DNA from: Leuctra nigra | Lineage: Eukaryota; Arthropoda; Insecta; Plecoptera; Leuctridae | Direction of reading: 5' to 3' | DNA: 64,000 nt | Assembly (NCBI GenBank): GCA_934045905.1 | Contig: OW203766.1 | Coordinates: forward strand, 25,352,309-25,416,308 | Shown: one piece after another, positions 52,814 to 64,000 of the stretch | How the letters are laid out: each line of letters opens with the position of its first letter | How positions within the stretch are numbered: the first letter of the stretch is position 1 | Position numbers and translations under genes: made by a program | The notes under the pieces: generated by a model | Database searches by the model: none | Seen by the model: the letters and a program-made list of their open reading frames with translations, nothing else | What the model was told of the DNA's origin: nothing

Positions 52814-54128
52814 CTAGGAAAACGCTCAGTGTAACGCGTTGATGAGCGAGCACGGGTACGTGCAAATTCTCGAACCGGAAATGCGTACACAACGCACAGA
52901 AAACATATACATCCATATGGAATTGATTATGATATCAACTTAAAAGTGTATGCTTTTCATCGAAACTTTAAAATAGCATCTAAGCACCTGGTTCATAAAG
53001 CAAATCAGAATCAATTTTCAATTGGCACTGGAAAACATTCATTTCGATACTTCATTACTGACAGATATTAAAAATGTAAATAACTTCATACGTTCTTAAC
53101 TGATTGGGATGAAATTTCGTAAAATAAGAGACAATATTGGTCTTAATGATCATGCAAAATATGAGTTTGATCAGAATTATCGAAGACCGTTTTCATTTTT
53201 CAGCCTATCAGGAGATATTTATTTAAATTTTAACCAATGAATCTGAGTAACGCGTTGATGAGCGAGCACGGATACGCGCAACACCTCGAACCGAAATTCT
53301 GTCTATCGAAAATGTCATTAAAAGCCAATAATTCTAAAATTTCGCCACAGATTTGTATAGAAATCTCAAAACATTCCTAAAATATTGGTCCAAATAACCA
53401 TGCAAAGCTTTAAGTTGATCAATTGAACCTTTATGATTGAACTGTTCCGTGTTAATTTTCAAAAATCACAGGATCTCCTTCAAAAAATATACCTGAGACC
53501 ACTCATATGATATAAGTGTGTCTACACAATATCAGATCGACTGTTGAACGGTCATTATCAGTTTCATTTGCGTTTGAATGTTTCTGCTCTAACTACCTTG
53601 CCTTGAACTGAAGAGTCGAAGTCGCCGTGAATTTGACAGCCAACACGCTAATAGTCCGTAAAATGTCAATAACGTTTGGATTTAAACACAGATTAGTATG
53701 AAAATTGTCAAAAATGCAGATAATGTTGGACCCAACCATCATGCGAAGTTATAAGTTGATCGTTCAATCGGTTATAGTTTAAATTTCTAAAAACACAGGA
53801 AAGATGGTTTTAAATTTTAACCAATGGGAGGATTTGGCTGAAACTTTGTTTGATTGGGTACAATGTTGGGGGTAATGACTTGTCAAAATTTCAATTTGAT
53901 CAAAACAACCAATCGAAAGTTAATTTTTTTTAAATTTGAACCAATCAATGGATTTCAAAAAAATTAGGGTCTGCAACAATCAGAAATGTTACGTACATGT
54001 GTGAAAAATTTCAGCTCGATCGAAGAAAAACTCTGACCTGTATATCGTCAGTAACAGAAAAAAAAAAAAAAAACAAAAAAAAAACAGAGGTCCGTGCCAA
54101 AAGAGCCAAATGGAGACGCTCGCTTCGC
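52814..54128 (-). mobile_element. Nested chimeric Helitron-like element (inverted)
   Basis: Reads inversely: CTAGGAAAACGCTCAGTGTA (3' end) at 52814 and CGCTCGCTTCGCTCGCTCAA (5' end) at 54128. A second internal 3'-end-like sequence (AACGCGTTGATGAGCGAGCA) at 53250 shows that it is a fusion of two subtypes. It lies within the body of the palindrome/CTAG element. Confidence 0.75.
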
Positions 54129-54194
54129 TCGCTCAAAAATACGCCTATGCCGATTTGGATACTTAGAAAAGTTGCGTTTGGTATATAAGATTAA

Positions 54195-54785
54195 AATAAT
54201 TATCCAAGAAGAATAGCTTTAAGTTTCGTTACAATCGGTCCAGCCGTTTTCGATATATGACGTCACTTCCGGTTTTAGCAATGGCGGCCGAAAATAATGT
54301 CGTCTTGAATTCATAATTATTACTCCTACACATTTCCAAAATTTGGTTGCAATCGGTACAGCCGTTTTTGATATATGACGTCACTTCCGGTTTTAACAAT
54401 GGCGGCCGAAAATAATGTCGTCTTGAATTCATAATTATTAGTACAACACATTTCCAAAATTTGGTTGCAATCGGTACAGCCATTTTCGATATATGACGTC
54501 ACTTCCGGTTTTAACAATGGCGGCCGAAAATAATGTCGTCTTGAATTCATAATTATTAGTACAACACATTTCCAAAATTTGATTGCAATCGGTACAGCCA
54601 TTTTCGATATTTGACGTCACTTCCGGTTTTAACAATGGCGGCCGAAAATAATGTCGTCTTGAATTCATAATTATTAGTCCAACACATTTCCAAACTTAGG
54701 TTGCAATCGGTACAACCGTTTACGATATATGACGTCACTTCCGGTTTTAAAAATGGCCGCCGAGAACACTGCAACCTTGAATTTA
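54195..54785 (+). repeat. 118-bp tandem repeat, five units, each with TGACGTCA
   Basis: GACGTCACTTCCGGTTTTA recurs at 54259, 54377, 54495, 54613 and 54731, exactly 118 bp apart. Each unit has a perfect TGACGTCA palindrome (CRE/ATF type; TTGACGTCA in the fourth) and AATGGCGGCCGAAAATAATG (diverged in the fifth). Frames on the other strand are by-products of the repeat. Confidence 0.9.
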
Positions 54786-55724
54786 TAATTATTTACAAAG
54801 TACGTTTACTTATATCTATTTTAAAGTATAAAGTGGTGAATTTAGCGTCATTTAGCATATTTATGACGTCATTTCCGATATAGGTCATAAAATGTGTGAC
54901 GTCATTTCCGGTTTCGATATTTGAATCATCAAATATTACTGATTACATAAAGTTGACCGTCTAAATCGTTTAGCGCTGGTTTTGTTCTAATCTGTTTAGC
55001 CGTTTTTGAGACATGATGTCACTTCCGGTTTCAAAATGGCGGCTTCCGGTTGGTTTTATAACAAGTCAAATGAAATATCAAAAGTACAAACGTTACATAA
55101 ATATCAAGACAATCGGATCAACAGTTGTTGCTGAAATGCAAATCGATGTATATTAAATTTCATGACGTCATTTCCGGTTTATTTAAAATAATGTTCAGTC
55201 TTTTGATATTGATAATCCATATAGATGACCGTCTGAAACGATTGGCGCAAATTTCGTTCCGATCGGTCCAACCGTTGACGAGATATGACGTCACTTCCGG
55301 TTTCAAAATGGCGGCACAAAAAATTCATGGGGACAAGGTTAAATCAGACGCCAAAAGTGCACACGTGGTAAAAATGTGAGATCAATCGGTTCAGCCGTTT
55401 AGGCTGTGGCCTGTTTACCGGATTTTAGCTCCAGCCTACTACTATGATTACTGATTATGAAAACCGCCCTAAAACACTGTTTTCACGGCCCTCTAGCGCG
55501 CAAAGGGCGTAACCTATTGTTCCCAAATTTGGTATATGTTGTAGGGTGGGCCATAGCTCGAAATTAAGATATTTCGCAACAATGTGAGATTTCTCAATTT
55601 TAAGATCCAGTAGGCCGAAAATGCCACTTTGATGCTTACAGTAAAAGTGGGTTTGCTCCAGCCTTTATATGAGAGTGTGCGCGCGCCGTACGACTTGGCT
55701 GGCGTGGAGCGACCGCTCCACTAG

Positions 55725-58700
55725 ATTTTACGCAAACATTACTATCCTAAAGAGCAACAAGTACTCTACCATGTTTCCACTAAACTTTATAAATTAAATA
55801 AATCGAGTGTTAAAAACATACACAGCAGCGAGCGTGCTGATGCTTTCTTTGGAACTAAGCGGTGACAGGCAAAGATGAACCCGCTCTAACATACGCCGGC
55901 CGGCCGATACCTGGCAATGATAAACAGGGTTCATCTTTGCCTGTCACCGACCATAGGTATTGTTTTGACAGAAATATTATGTGATCAGATCATAATAAGA
56001 GATTGATCAGTAATTTTAAAGCAAAACTTAGTTCACATTTATTGTTTTTCTCGCAAAGACCACATCTAAAATATTTCGCTCTGTGACGTAGTACAGCATG
56101 TACCTAGATCCAGCCCTGAGTAGGTCGATCAGTGGTCATCCCACCCGGACAGTTGGATTTATACATACTTATACACTATGCACTATGTCCACTCAAACGG
56201 TCACCTGGGGGCCAGGGTCGGGCCAGGGTTAGATTACCGCCATGCAGGCGCGTGGAAAGGGTGGGGGAATGGGGGGAAAATCCCCCCCCCTATGATTCAA
56301 TTCCCCTCCCTATTTTTCTTATACATTTATGTGTCAAGAAAAAAATGTGTATAAAAAGTGTTAAAATCGCGTTGAAATGCACCAAATTGATGTTTGAAAT
56401 TCACAACAAATCCGGGGCTGTGCGCCCCGAACCCGCATTTTGCTGGGGGGGCCCTCCCCCCAGACCCCCCATTGTCTTCGTAGACACTATGTCCAGCTCA
56501 ATTTATTTTACAATATTATTCCCCCCCCCCCCCCTTGCAAATTTAGTTCCTACGCGCCTGCCGCCATGTCATTCGATCCTGAGGCATTTTACACGATTTG
56601 AAAATGATGAATGCTGCAATAGTATCATCCTAATAACAAGATAAGCATATTCTGAAAAGTACTCGTAAAACTCATAAAAGTACCTACTTTGGAAAAAAGA
56701 GTGGAAAATATCAATGTTGCGTAGTACTTGGTAGTACTTTGGCGACTGCAATGCCGCAATTACCGATTAGCATGCCAAAAGTGTTAATTTCTTCCGATAA
56801 TTCCATTCTAGAAACGTTCGGTAATAGGGAATCTAATTCCATTTTTATATTGTACATTTGTAAATATCAACACTAAAAATAATGACAAATACACTTTTAT
56901 TACCCGAAAAAATTAACATTTTTAATCATATTATATTATATCAACGTTTTAAAATAATTAATAATGTTTGAGTAAATGTATTTGTTCGCGTGCAAAGCTA
57001 TGCAGAGCGAGCGCATGTGTTTCTCAACAATGAATGACGTCATTCTACTCACACCACAGGGTGAAACTGATCTGTCTTGCTCTCGGATCTCGAGTTGATG
57101 TTATCGCTAAGTTGACAGTTAAATTAATGGCATCTACGTGACTCAGTCCAGGAATGCGAAGGGGAAATTTTCGCTGCAAATATGGACTCGAATTGAGCTG
57201 GAAAATTATCATTTTTAGAGATAGAATGCATTTTTCTCTGAATCGCGAGCACCAAACGGATTGACCAATTAATTTCAAAATTTCAGCAAATGTCACCAAT
57301 ACATGCACAATGATACTAACGGTTTTACATTTTCGATAAAAAAAATATATACGGCAGTTGTGATAGCTTGAAGTTGACAATTTTCAATATTTTCCATGCG
57401 CTTTTCCAGTACAAATGTTTAAAATATGTTATGAACATGAGAAAAAAATTTGGGAGTGCTCCTATAAGCCGTTCGTCAGTCATAGTTGAGTAAAAAATGG
57501 TTCAAAAAATGGAGCTTGAATTGCCACCTTAAGGGGGGGGGGGCAAATTACCGAATGAAGAAAAAGGGACCTGGATAAGGGCACCCAGGAGCAGAAGACG
57601 TGGGTCCGAGGCGCGTAGCCCTTTGTGATCCTCGAGTGGATTTGATGGATTTTGACACAATATGAATTTCAACAATATGTCATTAGAATTTCCATAATGT
57701 TTGGTAACCTTTTTAAAACGAAATTTTTACCATGACCACGTTTTATAACTTTTTCGAGGAGGCTGATTCATTAAGGGGGGGGGGGGCTATGCCACCTCCC
57801 ACTGCCCCCTCCCCCCATACCCACATATATGTTTAAAGTATTTGAATGTTAAATACTGCGTTGTGGTCAATATCTGGAATTGAAAATATTCATAATATTA
57901 TTTTGTAACTGGTCGAATGCCACAGAGTTCGGTACTCCACTTGTGTCACTCACTGGGCTGTTTTTGCCAGGTCTAAGCGATGGGAACAGGGGGGGGGGGG
58001 GGGGGGGGGCAGAGCGAGTGAATTTCAACAGAAGATTCAATACATCTGGAGGGGGGAGGGGGGGGGGTACTTTCCTGTAAGAATAAGGCCGTGTCCAAAT
58101 CAAGTTCAAAAATCGAACTTTCTTGAAATAATATTTTAATATCGTATCTTTCAATACAAATTAAATTATTTTAGTTATAACATTATAGGAATTCCTATAA
58201 GAAATTCAATTTTGCAATTATTGCTGTAATTTGGTTGTGTTAATTATTTTATTTATTCAAACATTTCTAAGGCGTAATATTTAAATTTTTGAAGATGCCA
58301 AGAAGACTGTACTAAAATCATCGTCTGATAAAAGTATCACGATGGATAGAAAGACGCTCTTACTTCCATTGTTCCCTTTTCAGTTTAAATGACATTAAGT
58401 TGGGTGTGTGATGTCATGCTCGATCATACTAGCACTCGAACTATCTCGAAAATAAACCAGGGGGGGCTCTCCCAGGAGGGCAGCCCTGGCCCTGTTGATA
58501 ATAGTTCTTCTCTGTATTAAAGCATGGAACTATGTATTAGCTTAAGTTCATTTTAATTTGTACATTGATGGCTGCAGCCATTAATTCGTAATGACATCCG
58601 TCAATTGATTGATTGATGTACTCGTCAAGCTAATATCTTTCAAGTGCAAGTTTTGATGAATTGTTCATTAAAACGTCCAGGCAGCCTCCATACAGGTGTA

Positions 58701-58829
58701 GGGTCAGTTTTTTAATACTCTGCTAATTTAGCAGAGTATTTAAACAGTTGATTAGGACTATATTCCTTGAATGAATTACCCTAGAACTTAACTATACTGG
58801 TTTAGCAGGGCATTGAAAACCGGAGGTGA
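55725..58829. other. Gene-free region with MITEs and G/C homopolymer tracts
   Basis: A short MITE (GGTGACAGGCAAAGATGAAC and inverse) is at 55859-55953. Long C or G runs lie at about 56282, 56520, 57532, 57776, 57990 and 58050, embedded in a diffuse repeat containing TCCTACGCGCCTG. A MITE related to 44532 is at about 58705-58825. No exon is supported. Confidence 0.45.
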
Positions 58830-58846
58830 ACAATTTAATTCGTCGA

Positions 58847-58852
58847 TTTATT
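58847..58852 (-). terminator. Candidate polyadenylation signal of the lipase gene
   Basis: AATAAA on the minus strand about 360 bases past the lipase stop. If used, the 5S-derived SINE lies inside the 3'UTR. Confidence 0.35.
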
Positions 58853-58859
58853 TTCTTTT

Positions 58860-59160
58860 CCTAAAAGAATCAGATTCCACTAATGACGATTGAATAAAGG
58901 TGTGTAGGAAACCCGGCGTAAATGTTGGCCTACTCCTGACGAAACCAAGAGTATAACCCACCAGAAGGACGGTGAACCATTTACAACACGTCCTCCACAA
59001 CCCGCGTCGTCGAGAGACTGATAACAGGTGGGGGGAGGTCGTTACACTACCCCCAAAGAGCAAGTATAACGAGTCAGACTGAACGGTCACCCATCCAAGT
59101 ACTGGGCGTGCTCGATGTTGCTCATCCTCGGTGATCTGACGAGAACCGCGGTAATTCCAG
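58860..59160 (-). mobile_element. 5S-rRNA-derived SINE (SINE3-like)
   Basis: The minus strand at about 59155-59080 reads GGTTCTCGTCAGATCACCGA, GGATGAGCAACATCGAGC, CAGTACTTGGATGGGTGACC, which is the 3' two-thirds of a 5S rRNA with its internal A and C box region. A non-5S body follows to about 58860 (CGACGACGCGGGTTGTGGAG and GGTTCACCGTCC). This is the layout of SINE3 elements. It is directly downstream of the lipase stop, on the same strand. Confidence 0.65.
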
Positions 59161-59209
59161 TTGTTGTGTTGTACTGCTGTACTGCATGTATACAGCTGAA
59201 GGTGTAGTT

Positions 59210-62200
59210 CTAGTTACATCCCTTGGCGAATGGAGGTGCGGAGTTGGTTGGCACTTGGACCACTCCACGGGTGCTGAAAATGATGACGTAATTATGTATA
59301 TCCCTCAAGACTATGTTTTATTAAGTGTTAATACTAAGCTGCATTAACGAATCAAATTAGTAAAATTCTTAAATTAATATGATTTATATTGTACTATTTG
59401 AGTGTCCTTTTAATTTGAAACAGTGACACAAGAGTTCAGATTCTTCATTTTTAGATTAGATTAGTTTGGTTTAATGGCGCGTCAACGACGAGGTTATATT
59501 GCGCACATTAATTGTTATATTTAACTTTGTTGATCATAATTGGAGGGCAAGGGGAGGGGGTCGACCTAACGGGCCCGATCCGGGGGAGTCCAGCACTGGT
59601 GGGAAGGCCAGGCCGGAATGGGGACGGACCGGGGGGTGTGAGGATTCGGGCCGGCTGAACCCGATTTCAGGGGGATCACCATCTCGAGGGGGGAGGCCGG
59701 CCCGAGGGGACCACAAATTCAAGGGAGGGCATGGTTAGGCCGACCCTGGCTGCTCTTGGTCTGGGCCTCACCACTGATCTTTCCGGCATGGGTAACCCTT
59801 ACACATGAGCATATGCTCGCCGGCGTAGCTGCAATGGATCATTGGCCAACACAAACCCCACCACCACGATAAGGTGACAGCCGTCGGGGGAGAACAGTCA
59901 GATTCTTAATTTCATCTCCGTCGGACGTACAAATTTGCATTGAAACTATGAATGGAATTGAAAATTACTTGTTTTGTAAATAAAAAATTACAAATATATT
60001 AAAATGTGACGTACATGCATCAGTATTCTGTATCGTAGTATTGATTTGTACTGAAATTTTAATTTTCTTGTGCCATTGAAATAACATAATCTTTCTAGGG
60101 AGAAACGCCTAAACCCCCTTCTGCATTCTAAAAACGATATTGGAATAATTCTGATAATTCCCCCTCTGAATCCCCTATTCATCAGACAAGTGACGTACTA
60201 ACCTTGGGCTGGCGCTGTTTCCCATGAGGATAGTTTGATCTCCATGGAACAGACAAACTCCTCCTGTTGTCGCAGAGAAAGAAGGACACGACCAGCCATA
60301 GAACCCAGTCACAGAGTTGATGGATTCGGAGAAGTACAGCACAGACCGCCAGTGGCTGCATTCGAAGACACTGGTGGCTGAAACATTGTCTCGTAGCTTT
60401 TATAATAACCTACACACTTGAATAATAAAACAAAGGTGGATTTATATATCTTTTTGTCGTCATTTTTGTAGAATTTGTTAAAAATTGGACTCTGCTATTT
60501 TTTAAACGGTTGATTGCGACTTATTGTCATGGCAACAACCAACAATGACATTCCTAGAATGACTGTGTTAACTTAATTAATGGTTTTAGAAGAGTACCTA
60601 ATGAAAGACTGGCCCTAAGCTTGCTCTATTCTAGAACTTTTAAATAATTTTTTTATGGCTATTTTTTATATTTATTTAACTTTTCCATTATGACTTATTG
60701 ACTTAGTATGGCTTTTCCATCAGAGTGGAATTTGGAAAACGTTCTAGAATAGATCTCCGGCTTTCATTTTTGATTACAGTGTTTATTCCATTGCATATCA
60801 GCCCCGATAACCAATTACGTGCCAACATACTAATGAATACATTTGTGACAAACACAAGGAATTCAATTTACATCCCAATACAATTTAGACTTGTGACGGA
60901 GAAAAAAATTTAGTCAAGACTGAATTACACGGACCAATTTTTTTTTATCAAGACTTGAAATACGTCATTGGTCTTGATTCAAAATTGATACTAGTAGTTT
61001 TATACATAAAGCTACTAGTAGGTTACATGTCATTGATCAAGACACGATTAATTCTTTGACTTGAGTCTTGGCTCCAAACTGATCCATGCTTTATTAAATT
61101 ATTTCACTGCCCATCTATGTCGTACTTTGGGATAAAATCTTTGAAACTTACAATTATCATTGATCGGGCATCCTGGCTGGAAGAAGGGTCCATTCACGTA
61201 GAAGTCGACGTGTCCGGCGGTCAAGATGTTGAAGGGCAGAGTGTGGATCACGTCGACGAAGGAGGCGAGCTCGGGACGGAGGCGATCATTGAATGAAGAC
61301 GCGAACAGCCACGGAAGAGGGTCCAGAGCTGAAAGATGGATATACACATCAAATACATTTCATTATACAATATTGTACGTCAATTGTTTTGCAGAATCCA
61401 CTTCCCTTCTTCAAATGATTTGTTCACTTGGTATAAGACAACATTGTGTAGCCGATTGAAAATTCTAAATAATTAAAGGTGAAGATTTTTTTAAAATTAT
61501 TGTGAACGTATACCAAATATAAGTTCGTCTCAGACCAGAGTAAAAATATTACCTTTATTAATCTGTCGATTTATAGTCGATTTGGTTTCGTCAGTGCAAG
61601 AAGGTGACGTCAGTGCTTCCACTCTCAGTGCCTCGCACCAACTAGGAATGTAAGTAAATAAGCAAACTGCTGACGAATTGAGTTCGTCCTTGACATCTCA
61701 CATGTAAAAGTGATAGATACCTAACAAAGCCACTCATGCAGCAAGCATCATCTTCACACATTCTCTTTCTCGTAAAAGAAACATTTGTTTTGATGATGGC
61801 CTTCTGTCAATCAATAAAGAATATTTATTATTTTATTGACAATACCTTCTGAATGAATGAAGAACACATTTCATTGGGGTAGTGAAGGTGTTTTAATTTG
61901 CCTTGCTTGTAAGGTACCTATACTCTTGGGACAAGGTTTATAATTGAAAATGATTGCACTTGCCTCTTGTCGGAGGATGCGACAAGGATAATTACCACAT
62001 GGATATTATCTTCATTACCAACTTGCTATTCATAGCATTAGTATCCAAAATAACGTTATATAGTCGCACTGTTCTGTGACTGTTTTAAGTACAACGAATG
62101 CATGATAACGATGATGATGAAGAATGTGTAAGATGTACGGTGGGAATAAGGCAGTCGTGGTCAAATATACCAGATTGACGTAATTTATATATACTGAGAT

Positions 62201-63964
62201 ACCTCAGTACCGAAGTATGTCCCGGGAACCGAACCCGAAAATTCCGGAGTACAAGTCCACTTCCCGTGATCCTCGGTACGGCAGGTTGGCGATAGCGGCG
62301 TACCCGGCGTGACTGTGTCCGATGACGTGGATGTCGGAGACGCCGGCGCCACGGAGGGCGGCGAGAAGACCTCTTCTACACAACTTGCTCCACTCACCTG
62401 TGATCCTCGGCAGGAGGTACGGCAGGTTGGCGATGGCGGCGTACCCGGTGTGACTGTGTCCGATGACGTGGAAGTCGGAGACGCCGGCGCCACGGAGGGC
62501 GGCGAGAAGACCTCCTGTACACAACTTGCTCCACTCACCTGTGATCCTCGGCAGAAGGTACGGCAGGTTGGCGATGGCGGCGTACCCGGCGATGTGCGCG
62601 CCGAGACTGTGCCCGATGACGTGGATGTCGGAAACGCCGGCGCCACGGAGGGCGGCGAGAAGACCTCCTGTACACGCGCCGACGTGCTTGGCATTCAAGG
62701 CGGTGGTCGGGTAGCAGAGCAGAGTGCTGGCCTGAGCGAGGTACAACCAGTCGACGCTGATCAGGTTGTAGTCGCCGTTGAGCAGGAACTCTGTGTAGGA
62801 GAGTGTAGAACATAAGCGCCAATAACTTGATATTACAGCAATATGTCCGGGAAGTAGACGGAATTTGAAGGAGTCAAAACTGAACGCCATGATTCAGAAA
62901 AGTAAAAAATGCCCAGTTGTGTAATAAAAATAATAATAAATAGTGCGCTGTGACGAGGTTGTTATGAATGATAAGGGACAGAGAGTTTACTTGTCTCTAG
63001 TCACTGTGTCACGGTGTGTTTATTACTTATTAGCCGGTTAGCTGCTATCTGTGTTGTGATTGAGCTGGCGGTTGGTTTGTTTACATCAGCTGTTTTTATC
63101 TGGGGTTTGGCGGTCGAGGTGGATTTCACGTCAGTGTGCACCTGATGAAGAAGATAGAAACATCTTCGAAATATTGTGTGGTTTTAAAATACCGGAGTCA
63201 GTCCAAAGATTGTTGTGTGGTTTTATTTAACGTGGCTCAATCGATCGAACATTCCAAAATATTTATTTTTTGAAATTACCCTCATGAATTACTTTTCCCA
63301 ACATTTCAACTATATTTAAGTATAAAAGAATCATAAAATCTTATTCAACTTGCAACTCCTGTCTTACAGCGAGGTTTCAATTTATTGCCTTTCGAGATTG
63401 AACAAAACTTTTAACACAGAAGGTAAGGGAAAACATTTCGTTTTTGGTTTGTAACTTTTAAAATTGCACACGTTGGTATTGTTTTCAATTTTTTCCTAAT
63501 AGAATGTCCAACTATCTATCATAAAATAAGTTTTTTCTTCAAAGTTGGGACAACATAAAAATTTAATCTACATTAATAGCCTAAATGTGACACGATTTTA
63601 CTTGTCCGCCATAAGATAACATGGAGAAGAAAACTCAAATTATCTCAGAAACTAGACTCGAGAAGTGTTTAATTTTTTCAATGATTTTGTATGGCATGAT
63701 TATCAATAAGTAGCCAAAAAAATATGAAACTCTGAGACTATGCCCAATTGGATGAGCCACCTTAATGAAATGAAACCATGTTGACTCAGGTATAACCCTA
63801 CCTTTGCGCATGGCAACAAAGTGCCAGTCCTTGGAGCTGCAATTCAGTCCATGGACGATAATCTTCGTGGGTCTCGAGAGAGAGAAGTTCGAAGACGTCA
63901 GATTGTTCGAGATCAGGTCAATCACTTGTCCCTCGGTAGGATGCGACCTTGAATCAGAGGACAT
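59210..63964 (-). CDS. Lipase of the pancreatic-lipase family (PF00151), five exons, 5' incomplete
   Basis: Exons in transcription order: 63964-63802, 62790-62539, 61328-61152, 60377-60203, 59273-59210; phases agree throughout (276 residues to the TAG). Domain marks: RPTKIIVHGLNCSS, GDYNLISVDWLYLAQA, the nucleophile elbow HVIGHSLGAHIAGYAA with the catalytic Ser, RITALDPLPWLF with the catalytic Asp, SFVDVIHT, GHVDFYVNGPFFQPGC, and FECSHWRSVLYFSESI with the catalytic His. The triad is complete, so the enzyme should hydrolyse acyl esters (triacylglycerol or phospholipid; the short inter-Cys region hints at phospholipase A1-like specificity, not certain). Just before the first listed exon is an in-frame TAG, so the acceptor AATAG must abut 63964 and the signal-peptide exon lies outside the window. 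Introns hold a Penelope-like end, a GC-rich repeat and two extra copies of the Ser exon. Confidence 0.9.
59545..59895 (+). repeat. GC-rich retrotransposon-tail-like repeat in lipase intron
   Basis: A sharply GC-rich block (GGGGGTCGACCTAACGGGCC ... GGCATGGGTAACCCTTACAC ... CCACCACGATAAGGTGACAG) in AT-rich surroundings. The end resembles, from memory, 3'UTRs of non-LTR elements with CATGGGTGACCC and CCACCACG motifs. Frames across it come from GC content. Confidence 0.4.
60475..60616. mobile_element. Short MITE, third copy
   Basis: Same family as 44532 and 58705: CATGGCAACAACCAACAATG inside, ending TAATGAAAGACTGGCCCTAA. Lies in the lipase intron. Confidence 0.5.
62279..62538 (-). pseudogene. 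Two extra tandem copies of the lipase catalytic-Ser exon
   Basis: The 141-bp unit (47 codons) containing GGLLAALRGAGVSD..HVIGHS and PRITG is repeated at 141-bp spacing downstream of the true exon. Both extra copies have lost four codons at the nucleophile elbow (GHSLGAHIAGYAA becomes GHSHTGYAA or GHSHAGYAA), and the last copy also loses the LLPR region and diverges. Each copy is preceded by TACAG-type sequence; only the first two units end in the donor GTGAGT. They read in frame with one another (minus 62890-62204), but normal splicing from the first donor at 62538 would skip them. Confidence 0.8.
63120..63235 (+). mobile_element. Penelope-like element 3' end
   Basis: CACCTGATGAAGAAGATAGA and AACATCTTCGAAATATTGTG are the characteristic 3' signature of Penelope-like elements. 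It is a short remnant in the lipase intron, unlike the family at 33270. Confidence 0.55.
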
Positions 63965-64000
63965 CTATTCTGTATAAGCCCTCTCAATCACTATTCGAAC

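Larger units (their letters stand above)
51454..55724 (+). mobile_element. Palindrome/CTAG element split by a nested Helitron
   Basis: Left arm 51454-51654 and right arm 52538-52738 are 201 bp each and appear identical as reverse complements, with an 883-bp loop that contains a tRNA-like element. The body starts at 52739, is interrupted at 52814-54128 by a Helitron in inverse orientation, resumes (AAAATACGCC) and ends in the hairpin GTGGAGCGACCGCTCCAC and CTAG. Copy 3 near 36600 has the uninterrupted join. The body includes a five-unit 118-bp tandem array. Confidence 0.75.

Noticed and set aside
54229..54774. Several overlapping minus-strand frames with repeated NCTDCNQILEMC-type peptides
   Set aside because: They are translations of the 118-bp tandem repeat, which lies in a non-coding transposon body.
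56132..56644. 170-residue plus-strand frame
   Set aside because: Low-complexity Pro/Arg sequence from C and G runs, with no domain or exon signals.
59499..59738. Gly/Arg-rich plus-strand frame
   Set aside because: Explained by the GC-rich repeat; no splice or family support.
62185..62822. Frames rich in SPPSVAPASPTSTSS or ARR-type repeats over the lipase exon
   Set aside because: They are other-frame readings of the triplicated lipase exon; the GHSLG frame with correct splice phases is the real one.

Overview
The window is AT-rich animal nuclear DNA, almost certainly from an insect. Genes are split by GT-AG introns, families are arthropod-type (chymotrypsin-fold serine protease homologues, a hemolymph LPS-binding-type C-type lectin, a pancreatic-lipase-family lipase, a Ly6 GPI protein), and well over half of the sequence is transposon-derived (LINE, Helitron, Penelope-like, hAT, SINE, many MITEs). 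The repeat content would suit a hemipteran such as a planthopper, but that is a guess from memory.

Layout. (1) 641-6566, minus strand: two exons of an active-type serine protease (catalytic Asp exon and catalytic His exon), whose intron holds a nearly complete CR1/Jockey-group LINE (about 950-5880). The LINE ORF1 carries a TARG1/OARD1-type macro domain and an SGNH-like domain. (2) 8.2-24.5 kb, plus strand: three tandem five-coding-exon genes for inactive serine protease homologues (SPHs). Exons 2-5 have identical lengths in all three (193, 245, 140, 153 bp). His57 is Lys in all three, while the Asp102 and Ser195 positions differ from copy to copy. Each has a splice donor directly after the stop codon and a related 3'UTR exon; that of the third gene seems to lie 11 kb downstream, at 35540. 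(3) 24.5-35.5 kb: the putative 3'UTR intron of the third SPH, packed with transposons, including a 5.6-kb terminal-inverted-repeat element with an hAT element, a 22-bp minisatellite and a chain of exon-like blocks. (4) 35.7-41.9 kb: a 137-bp-arm palindrome, palindrome/CTAG elements and Helitrons. (5) 41933-42463, plus: the last exon of a Ly6/uPAR GPI-anchored protein with an in-frame TAA inside its signal peptide. (6) 44310-50547, plus: a four-exon C-type lectin gene with a duplicated exon 2 and a Helitron-filled intron. (7) 51.4-55.7 kb: a palindrome/CTAG element split by a nested Helitron. (8) 59210-63964, minus: five exons of a lipase with complete Ser-Asp-His triad, a triplicated catalytic-Ser exon and a 5S-rRNA-derived SINE in the 3' flank; the 5' end lies beyond the window.

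The genes make biological sense as secreted hemolymph, gut or saliva proteins (proteases and homologues, lectin, lipase); nothing shows that they share a pathway. The most unusual signals are the LINE-borne ADP-ribose hydrolase-like macro domain, the SPH trio with separately altered catalytic residues and a stop-codon/splice-donor fusion, and a palindromic element whose two arms stay identical within a copy while diverging between copies.
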